A DNA stretch of 64,000 nt from assembly GCF_023078275.1 (NCBI RefSeq), contig NC_062981.1, forward strand, positions 22,678,846 to 22,742,845, read 5' to 3'. The notes beneath the pieces were generated by a model, which saw only the letters and a list, made by a program, of their open reading frames with translations, made no database searches and had not been told where the DNA came from. This document shows positions 56,643-64,000 of the stretch, piece after piece (position 1 is the first letter of the stretch; every line of letters starts with the position of its first letter). Origin of the DNA: Leguminivora glycinivorella (Eukaryota > Arthropoda > Insecta > Lepidoptera > Tortricidae). A program made the translations under genes and the position numbers.

Positions 56643-56842
56643 CGAGATTCCAACACGAAGGGTAACTAGGCCTTATTAGTCCGGTTTCCTCACGATGTTT
56701 TCCTTCACCGAAAAGCGACTGGCAAATATCAAATGACTTTTCGCACATAAGTTCCGAAAAACTCATAGGTACGAGCCGGGGTTCGAACCCGCGACCTCCG
56801 GATCGAAAGTCGCATGCTTTTACCGCTAGACCACCAGCGCTT
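56643..56842 (-). repeat. SINE family A, tail missing
   Basis: Contains the head and middle only; its left edge abuts the previous copy, in the same orientation. Confidence 0.8.
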
Positions 56843-56858
56843 GTCGGAGGACTGTTTT

Positions 56859-56901
56859 TTAACCCCCGACGCAAAAACGACGGGGTGTTATAAGTTTGAC
56901 G

Positions 56902-56932
<31 letters not shown>

Positions 56933-57108
56933 GTGTGTGTCTGTCTGTGGCATCGTAGCTCCCGAACGGATGAACCAATTTAGATTTAGTTTTTTTTTGT
57001 CTGAAAACTGAGTTCGTCGGGAGTGTTCTTAGCCATGTTTCGTGAAAATCGGTCTACAATGTCGCAGTCGGGGGTTTTTTCAAAATTTTAATTATGTGTT
57101 TAGGTTAT
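56859..57108 (+). repeat. Interspersed repeat (family D)
   Basis: Fourth copy; its right end runs directly into the RTE-type fragment. Confidence 0.85.
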
Positions 57109-57570
57109 CCTGTGAACATTGTGAGGCCTGTTGTATTGTATGGATCTGAATGCTGGGCGACAAAGGTGGAGGATGAAAGGAGAGTGCAAGTAGCTGAAAT
57201 GAGAATGTTGAGATGGATGTGTGGAGTGACCAGAATGGATCGGATCAGGAATGAGTATATTAGGGGAAGTTTGAAAGTTGCGCCTATAACGGAAAAGATG
57301 AGGAGTGGCAGGTTGGCGTAGTTCGGTCATGTAATGAGGAGGGATGAATGTCATATAGGCAAAAGAATGTTGGAGATGAAGGTTGATGGATGGAGAGGGG
57401 TAAACCCAAACAACGCTGGATGGATTGTGTGAAAGAGGATATGAGGAAGGAAGATGTGAGTGTTGAGATGACGAAAGATAGAGGAGAATGGAAGAGGAAG
57501 ACGTGTTGTACCGACCCCACATAACGTGGGATAAGGGTAGGAGGAAGAAGAAGAAGTTATCCTGTGAACA
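57109..57570 (+). mobile_element. RTE-type LINE C-terminal fragment
   Basis: Plus-strand frame VVLYGSECWATKVEDERRVQ, then LRWMCGVTRMDRIRNEYIRG and LKVAPITEKMRSGRL, followed by a stop where Trp is expected and FGHVMRRDECH in the same frame. Then a frameshift near 57400. This is the conserved C-terminus of RTE-type reverse transcriptases. It ends about 10-25 bases from exon 2 of the host gene. Confidence 0.82.
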
Positions 57571-57583
57571 TAATATGACTAAC

Positions 57584-57679
57584 CTCTTTCTCAGGGCGCG
57601 CGTCGTGTATCTTGTCCCGCAGCGCTACCAGCTCCAGCGGCCAGCTGGAGAGCTCAGCGTCGGGATCCGAAAGCAGCAC
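57584..57679 (-). CDS. Exon 2 of the coiled-coil gene
   Basis: Thirty-two codons in phase 0 between an acceptor (…gtcgcAG) at 57680-57681 and a donor GTTAGT at 57583-57578. The translation runs from VLLSDPDAELSSWPL to a charged end DARPEKE, and then continues smoothly into the LSSLREE start of exon 3. GC content is far above the surrounding RTE-type retrotransposon debris that ends about 10-25 bases to its left. The intron that follows is about 35 kb, the longest in the window. Confidence 0.75.
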
Positions 57680-57764
57680 CTGCGACATACACCTTATTAG
57701 TCAAAAGATTGAGAGCACATTCAATTATGGGTACTTCATCGGGTTTCTTTTTTTACACTGTAAA

Positions 57765-57845
57765 TTGGCTTACTCTTGACCACAGACTAGCCAAAGGCAA
57801 AGACGTGGCATACGATGGAGTGAGCTCGCCCAGAAGATGCCTGTT
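57765..57845 (-). mobile_element. Short CR1-type LINE 3' end
   Basis: cttgaccacagactagccaa and tggagtgagctcgcccagaa, same as in 40790-40870 and, in reverse, 35240-35310. Confidence 0.7.
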
Positions 57846-57946
57846 TCAATGATTATCCCATCTTATTAATCTTATTTTTTATGCTACGTCGATCGCAAAC
57901 AAGCACGCGACCTGTCTGATGGCGACCAGTCTTCGTGTATCTTAAA

Positions 57947-59522
57947 CAGGGTGTCCACTACTAAACCCAAAAAAAATTCCCTGACTTTTCCCTGACTTTC
58001 CATGACCATTTAAGAAAATTTCCCTGACCAAATTTTCATTCTATGATGACATTTTTACCAATTTTGCTTAGGGTAGCAAAAAAATGTTTTTTTTTCTGTC
58101 TTGAAAAAAAAAACCTAAAAAAAAAGCAGTTTGTCCGTCTTTCATGGCAAAACGGAGCGACGAATTGACGTGGTTTTTTAAGTGGAGATAGTTGAAGGGA
58201 TGGAGAGTGACATAGGCTACTTTTTGTCTCTTTCTAACGAAGCGAAGCTGCGGGCAAAAAGCTAGTACTTATATACCTACGTTTTTTTATCTTTAGGTTA
58301 ACTATTAAACTTCAATTTCTGGTTTTATAAAACGAAACTTAACGAAATCTGTAGTTGGTAGTTATCACTATTTATTTTTGGCTACACCAGTTGCCGGCCC
58401 GTGCACTCTTATTAGGGTAGAGCGAGTTTGGATAATCTGCAATAGAAAAAAATATCGCGAGCGCAGCGAGCGCGAAAATTTTTCCCCTCTTATACGTCCC
58501 TGGGGCTGATAGTAGTTATTATGTACAAAAAATAACAAACAAAACGGAGTACCGAAGTAACGAGGTACTATCAGGGCAGAATCAGGAAAGCAAAAGCTTG
58601 AAATGAAAACGAGATTTCGAGCGTAGTGAGCGCGAAATATTGACTAATATAAGAAGTATTACATAGGTATTACCCATGTAGAAATAGTAAACGCGAGCGA
58701 AGCGAGCGCGAAATTTTTTCTCTGTTGTCAGCGTCGGGATGCCCATTTAGGTGTTTTGCCACTAAGTACATGCCTTTATGTCTCCAAGTAATTTAAAGTT
58801 TTCTCATCGTCACGCTTACTATCCTCCTATGCTCCTTTGACTCATACAAAATTGCGCCTCTATGTGACGTTTTGCGCCATTGGCTTTATGAGGAACTCCG
58901 CTTTGGATTATCGGATAGATACTTAGAATTTGGACAGCGACGTAACTTTGTCTTTGTCGTTCGGCCTCGCAACGTGGTTCATCAAGGGCTTGAATCCCCC
59001 TTTCACATCGCCCTAGCAAAACCACTACCTTATGAATGTTGTACATGGTGACATTGAGGTGCAACTTTCCAGTTAATCTGAATCACAATAACTGAATTTA
59101 TTCCCTACCCCCCCTCGCCATTTTGGAATATGTGGGTAGGGCACGCAATGTAAAAAAAAATATCTGGATTTTTCCACATTTACGATTTTGGGCCGGACAG
59201 ATTAAGGTCAGCTAGAGCATGAAGATATTGAAGATATCCCTCAATCCCTCATTCATATCATCACTGGGATGTAGGGCAGGTACTATATTTGTCAAAAAAG
59301 TCTAAACAGACAATTATAAGTTGCCTTACAATCACTACTAGGAAGATCATTGCTGTCATGGATGTGGCCAACCCAAGAAATCATATTATTTTTTCAATAC
59401 TTTTTAATTTTTTTTTCTTGGTGTCAAATTTTTCCCTGACCTCCAAATCATTTCCCTGACTTTCCATGACCACTATGAGCTTCCCTGACTTTTCCCTGAC
59501 TTTCCAGAAAGTGGACACCCTG
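57947..59522. mobile_element. 1.58-kb DNA element with cagggtgtccac ends
   Basis: Terminal inverted repeat cagggtgtccac / gtggacaccctg, flanked by TTAAA on both sides. Inside each end are strings of ttccctgacttttccctgac. A Helitron-like copy (58126-58265) is nested in it, and three gcgagcg-n-agcgagcgcgaaa motifs lie in the middle. No transposase frame; the frame at 59381-59575 is only the repeat string read backwards. Confidence 0.75.
58126..58265 (+). mobile_element. Helitron-like element, nested
   Basis: gtccgtctttcatggcaaaa to gctgcgggcaaaaagctag. 5' end truncated. Confidence 0.55.
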
Positions 59523-59602
59523 TTAAACCTAAATAATGTGTCACATACGCGTTGCCTAACATCCCGCACCATCATCGACTTATTGTTGAAGACCTATTCT
59601 AA

Positions 59603-59880
59603 ATAGGCTACTTGCATCCTAGTCAAATCAGCTTCTTTTTAAGAACTGTAAAAACGAATTTGAACGTCTTGCTAATATGGAATTTATATGAAATCGAATT
59701 GAGTGATGTCACGGTCAACTCAGTTACTTTATTTATATATTTCTACCTGACTTATTAAATAGAAATTGGATTAAAAAATAACTTCAGTCCATTAGTCTTC
59801 AGTCATATAATTATCTGCTGCTTTATTTCGTACATGGTATAAAATATTTTATTTTAACTACAGTCAAGTTGCCTATTACT
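59603..59880. repeat. MITE with aataggctac ends, copy 2
   Basis: Copy of 47047-47302 with several indels. Confidence 0.75.
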
Positions 59881-60003
59881 CGGATAATTTTTTAGCCTCA
59901 GTAGTGAGCTTCCTGAGCGAAACATGCAATAAAACATTTATTTACACGATAGTCAGGTCAATTTAAAATGCACTCTAACTTTATCACTGCATACGAGCAT
60001 TAC

Positions 60004-60141
60004 CCCCTTATTCATAAACGTACTGTAAAGTTATCAAGCCGTTAAAGTTCGTTTGTCCTTTTCTATCACACCAATACGTCGGAAAGGGACAAACGAACTT
60101 TATAGGATTGATAACTTTAGAGTACGTTTATGAATAAGGAG
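60004..60141. repeat. 138-bp MITE with cccccttattcataaacgta ends
   Basis: Arms of about 55 bases, e.g. aaagttatcaagccgttaaa and its near-complement, around caccaatacgtcgg. Relative at 54012-54130. Confidence 0.88.
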
Positions 60142-60313
60142 GTTAAACTTTAACATACCATCATTTTTTTTTCATAAATATTATTGAACACACACCGATA
60201 TTATCCGCGTATCTTACAGGTTTAGTTAAGTGTATGTTTTGTTGTTAATTATTATAATTTTTAATATGTTAATTATTAATATGTGATTCCTATAATAACC
60301 GCTGGACTACAGG

Positions 60314-60439
60314 TACAGTCAACAACACAGCTGTGAGTACAAAGTGCCAAAATATGTATACACACCGTAAGGTACAGGCAATAAAGTTCTGTATACATAT
60401 TTTTAGCACTTTGTATTCACAGCTGTGTTGTTGACTGTA
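60314..60439. repeat. 126-bp MITE with tacagtcaacaacacagctg ends
   Basis: Arms of about 45 bases (tacagtcaacaacacagctg… / …cagctgtgttgttgactgta), TA-flanked. Confidence 0.92.
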
Positions 60440-60984
60440 CCATAGCCAGAAAATTTAAAAACAGACAAATTTCAGAAAGCTTAAAATAATGTGAATGTTG
60501 CTTATTTTCTACATCCTCGTGAGGCTCAAAATGTATATTAAAATGTTATTTATCGATGATATATGGCAAATATATCGCTATGTGGCAAAATATATCGCTC
60601 TCGCATAGGTCTCTTTAGTCATCAAAAGCGATGTCTCTCGGACATTACACCTTCAATCGTCTGAAATAGACTAAGGCCAGTAGTATAGTAGTAATATTAA
60701 ATTTATGGAACTCAAACGAAGGTTGCAATATCACAAATCGTATATCCACTTCCGGTCTCATGTCATGGTCCTTTCGTATCATAATTAGGTCTTTCAGTAA
60801 GTATGACAAATTGATGCGAGTAGCGAATTTACTCAATACAATACCTACAACATAATTAGGTACTTATAGTTGTCATTCAGATATTAGTGTGTCCAACGTG
60901 CTTAAAAATATCTTAACTCGGGACTTTCATGACTCGCTAATAGAAACTTTTTAAGTATTTGTAGATACCTTAGCCGATCCGATA

Positions 60985-61260
60985 TATATAAATAAAATAA
61001 AATAAAATAAATAAATAAATATTGGGGGACACCTTACACAGATCAACTTAGCCCCAAACTAAGCAAAGCTTGTACTATGGGGTGCTAAGCGACGATATAC
61101 ATACTTAAATAGATAAATACATACTTATATACATAGAAAACATCCATGACTCAGGAACAAATATCTGTGCTCATCACACAAATAAATGCCCTTACCGGGA
61201 TTCGAACCCAGGACCGCGGCTCAGCAGGCAGGGTCACTACCGACTGAGCCAGACCGGTCG
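60985..61260 (-). repeat. tRNA-headed SINE (family C)
   Basis: Minus-strand copy of 36538-36790 with an (ATAAA)n tail at 60985-61020. Its head ends about 55 bases from exon 1. Confidence 0.85.
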
Positions 61261-61315
61261 TCAATATATATTAGAAATATTAGCTACATTACCTATTATT
61301 GACATAAAAACTTAC

Positions 61316-61375
61316 AAGTAACAAATCAGCCATTCCAAAAACCACTTTTTCACTAGACAATTTAACACTATCCAT
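61316..61375 (-). CDS. Exon 1 (start codon) of the coiled-coil gene
   Basis: Twenty codons, beginning MDSVKLSSEK and ending MADLLL, followed by the strong donor GTAAGT at 61315-61310. The ATG at 61375-61373 is preceded in frame by a TGA about 27 bases upstream and has G at +4, so it is the first usable start. A second in-frame ATG lies 14 codons later. The exon ends in phase 0, matching the phase-0 start of exon 2. The upstream sequence is a duplicated, AT-rich leader (61401-61705). It could be one of several alternative first exons. Confidence 0.6.
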
Positions 61376-61720
61376 CAATACACAAACTGTCACATAAAAT
61401 CACGTCTCGATATCACAAGAATAGTCACCACACTGGCGGTAAACATGGCCTGTGTGACCCCCTTATCATATCAGTAGACACTTGGCCATATTCACAGGAA
61501 AGTTCTGACAAAAGAAATCCATTTCAAAATGTATTATTGCACCAATTTAAAAATAAACTGTCTAATGCACGAAATTGGCAAAATAAGTCACGTCTTGTTA
61601 TCTCCAAAATCAAAACCACACTGGTTGTAAATAATTATGGACAGTTTGACCAAGGGGATCATATCAGTAAACTTGTTATAGACACAATAGGATCCTGACA
61701 ATATGATGGCAAAACAAAGT
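61376..61720 (-). promoter_or_regulatory. Candidate 5' leader/promoter of the gene, tandemly duplicated
   Basis: Directly upstream of the start codon. Two diverged copies of about 110-150 bases, offset by 188 (61401 and 61589), share cacgtct, accacactgg, and atcatatcagta. No TATA box stands out. Confidence 0.4.
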
Positions 61721-61963
61721 CATTTGCTAATGTATTTGTTTCACGATTTAAGGAAAATAACTGTTTAGTTACCAGTGCACAGTGGCACAATGAGGATATG
61801 GAAACTTAAACTAATTAACTATATTTAGTTCAGTTATAACACAATAAAATTCAAATAATGAGTGATTTCGATTTAACAAATAAGTGTTATTTTTAACGCT
61901 GTTTTATCAGCATGGGTGGACTATGCTTTTTCATATTCATCACCTTATCCGTAATTTTATTAT

Positions 61964-62401
61964 TAGAGATGCAACGAATAGTTGTTTGGCCGTATACCGG
62001 ATACCGAATATTCGGCCTAACCATCGGCCGAATATTCGGTATCCGGCCGCCGAATATTCAGACAGCAGAATTTTACCTACAATACCTACAATTTAAGCAA
62101 GGAGCGTGCGCGTCGTGCAGGTTTTGACTTGTTTCGTAGTGAACTTTGCACGGAGTCCGTTTTTGTTTAAATGTTAATTTTTTTTTATAATAATAAAGGG
62201 CTATGATTATAAGTATTATAACCGTAACTGTTTTTCTTTTACATTTAATTTGTTTACTCCAAAATCATTCAATCAAAAATAGCACATCCGGTATCCGGCC
62301 AGATAGTACGTCACTATCCGGTATCCGGCCGAATATTAAAATAAGGGCCGAATAGGCCGGATACCGAATAGTAACCGATTTAGATATTCGGTGCATCTCT
62401 A
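61964..62401. mobile_element. hAT-like non-autonomous element
   Basis: Ends tagagatgcaacgaata / tattcggtgcatctcta with an 8-bp target duplication (tttattat / attattat, 7 of 8). The interior is a string of ccgaatattcgg and ggataccgaata motifs. Confidence 0.75.
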
Positions 62402-62429
62402 ATTATTATAATGTCCTATACTTAAAATA

Positions 62430-62530
62430 ATAGTATTTTATGCAGTGCACAAAATAAAGCACCACATAACTAGACGAACAATATGGACTATAGTTATGTT
62501 TAACCATATTTTCTATTTAATAAGTCAAAG
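62430..62530. repeat. Truncated MITE of the 47047 family
   Basis: gcagtgcacaaaataaagcaccac and tctatttaataagtcaaaga match the right half of 47047-47302 in reverse. Confidence 0.55.
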
Positions 62531-62559
62531 ACGGGTCTCTATTGGTTCCCATAATTTTT

Positions 62560-64000
62560 TTAGTCCGATTTTTACAATCCATAACGTTGATAGTCATAAT
62601 TTTTAATAGTCATATTATCATTAGTCATAAAGTTGAATGTCAGAAATTGGAGGTCAGATTTTTGCAAGTCATCATTATTGTTAGTCATAAACATTATTTG
62701 GCATAATAATCAAATTGCATTTTGTATTATGGACATAATGTTGAAAGCAATAAACATGTTTATCATAATTGTCGTAAAGTATATTTTCGCAAGTAATAAT
62801 GATTACTGTCCACATTAACTTTAATCATAACATTCAATGGGATCTATATTATTTTTCATTATAAGGAACACAAGGTAACTAACGAACCTACCCGAGAAAT
62901 GAAAATTTTCTCGTTGGGCTCACTGATTTTCTCGCCATTTCGTCTTTTACATGTTATGTGTTTAATTTTTTCATGTCGCTTTTAAGAATATTAGGCCCCG
63001 CCAGCGATTCGACGAAGCCCCGCTATGCGGGGCTCCTATTTCTGCTCTGAATGACACAAGGTAACTAACGAACCTACCCGAGAAATGAAAATTTTCTCGT
63101 TGGGCTCACTGATTTTCCCGCCATTTCGTCTTTTAAATGTTATGTGTTTTATTTTTTCATGTTGCTTTTAAAAGTATTAGGCCCCGCCAGCGATTCGACG
63201 GAGCCTCGCTATGCGGGGCTCCTATTTTTGCTCTGAATGACACAAGGTAACTAGCGAACCTAGCTGAGAAATGAGGATTAAAATACTCAATGAGCTTACT
63301 GATTTTCCCGCCATTTCTTCCTTTCCATGCTGATTTTTGTAGTATTCGGCTTCGTCAACGAGTAGAAGGGGGGCAGGGGTCCTATTTCCGTTCTAATGGA
63401 CGCGAGGTAAATGCGGACTACCAATAAAGTCATAAGGTATAATGTATCGATTGTCCACATTTTCGTTAGTCATAATTTGGTTTTTCTCAAAAACGCGTAA
63501 CTTTTCAGGATTGCCATAAAACAAACCCAACCTAACCTATCTATAGGTGACCCTAATGAAACCGTTTCAGAATTATGACTAATGATAATCTGGCTAACAA
63601 AGGGATCCGTTTTAAATGTTATATTCATCAACTTTCTTGATTCTAAGATTATAGTAATTCTATAATATGGGTTGTTAACGTTAGAACTATTAAAAGTTAT
63701 TCGTAACAAAGATTATGACTTATGAGGTTTATGCCTTAAAACTGTATGCAGAACAATCAGTAGGGCTTCAAAAAATATGCCTAGTAATATTTCTGGATAA
63801 TTATTGTTATGCCTTTCAATTTTATACTCATCAACTTTATGACTTTTAAGGTTATGGCATCCAATATTATGGGTTGTTAATGTTAGTACCATTAAGCATT
63901 ATTCGTAACAAAAATTATGACTAGTGATGTTTATGACCACAAAATATATGAATAACAACTTATGACTAACGAAATTCTGACCAAAAAGTTTATGGGAAAG
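62560..64000. repeat. Diffuse inverted repeat of gtcataa / ttatgac phrases, runs off the window
   Basis: In 62560-62860 phrases like tagtcataatttt recur about every 15-25 bases. In 63580-64000 they recur in reverse sense (aattatgactaatga). Diverged from one another, so not a simple tandem repeat. They flank three satellite units. Confidence 0.7.
62868..63410 (+). repeat. Three tandem units of about 186 bp
   Basis: Units start cacaaggtaactaacgaacc at 62868 and gacacaaggtaac again at about 63054 and 63240. Units 1 and 2 are nearly identical, including ccccgccagcgattcgacg and tatgcggggctcctattt; unit 3 is more diverged and shorter. Confidence 0.88.

Larger units (their letters stand above)
3114..61375 (-). 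other. Gene span: long coiled-coil protein, possibly pericentrin/AKAP9 (Plp)-like; 13 exons seen, continues past left edge
   Basis: Seen: thirteen exons, each with AG acceptor and GT donor on the minus strand, join in compatible phases (0-0-0-2-2-1-0-2-0-0-0-0-0) from an ATG at 61375 to a donor at 3113, with no stop in 619 codons. Exons are GC-richer than the AT-rich introns. The product is rich in E, R, K, L and Q heptads (coiled coil) with Pro/Ser/Arg linkers in the parts from exons 5 and 8; I saw no signal peptide or membrane segment. Family: the stretch EEQAAEREAERDEF in exon 9 recalls, from memory, a conserved patch in AKAP9/pericentrin proteins, which scaffold microtubule-nucleating complexes at centrosomes and Golgi. 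The diagnostic C-terminal PACT domain would lie beyond the left edge, so the name is inference. Another large coiled-coil scaffold is possible. Confidence 0.6.

Noticed and set aside
57100..57522. 140-codon frame on the minus strand
   Set aside because: Antisense shadow of the RTE-type reverse-transcriptase tail on the plus strand.
62868..63410. CRISPR array
   Set aside because: Long similar units without short spacers, eukaryotic context; satellite-like.

Overview
The window looks like AT-rich lepidopteran (moth or butterfly) nuclear DNA: one long, intron-rich gene on the minus strand, with introns packed with transposon families of the kinds seen in Lepidoptera (tRNA-headed SINEs, Helitron-like elements ending in CTAG, a Penelope-like element, a mariner, many hairpin MITEs, and CR1- and RTE-type LINE tails). 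This assignment rests on repeat style and codon content, not on a database match.

The host gene runs right to left. I assembled 13 coding exons and one optional 48-bp exon by hand from splice sites and reading phase. The start codon is at 61373-61375 in exon 1 (61316-61375). The next exons are 57584-57679, then, after a 35-kb intron, 22309-22412, 21719-21847, 19158-19402, 18889-19001, 17126-17256, 12900-13068, (10567-10614), 9528-9695, 6114-6302, 5257-5421, 4574-4702 and 3114-3272. All phases join without a stop, giving 619 codons (635 with the optional exon), and the gene continues beyond the left edge. The product is a highly charged coiled-coil protein with low-complexity linkers. The pericentrin/AKAP9 (Drosophila Plp-like) family is my best guess.

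Region by region: 1-3113 is intron with two decayed copies of exon 13. 3114-6302 holds exons 10-13, with three decayed copies of exon 10. 6303-13068 has exons 8-9, the optional exon, a nearly intact mariner (11008-12258) and several MITEs. 13069-17125 has a partial duplicate of exon 8 and a Penelope-like element built as an inverted dimer (14059-16191, 15-bp target duplication). 17126-22412 holds exons 3-7. 22413-57583 is the giant intron: a 6.0-kb LTR retrotransposon with identical 121-bp LTRs but a dead interior (23349-29359), a hAT-like element, a 5'-truncated non-LTR retrotransposon (48129-49590), and dozens of SINE, MITE and Helitron-like copies. 57680-61315 has a 1.58-kb terminal-inverted-repeat element and more MITEs. 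61376-64000 is the upstream region: a tandemly duplicated leader or promoter stretch, a hAT-like element, and a strange diffuse inverted repeat with three 186-bp satellite units.

The most unusual signals are the repeated local duplication and decay of single exons of the same gene, the LTR element whose identical LTRs contradict its degenerate body, the inverted-dimer Penelope element with a hammerhead-like motif, several different MITE families sharing the same TACAGTC ends, and the diffuse TTATGACT element at the right edge.
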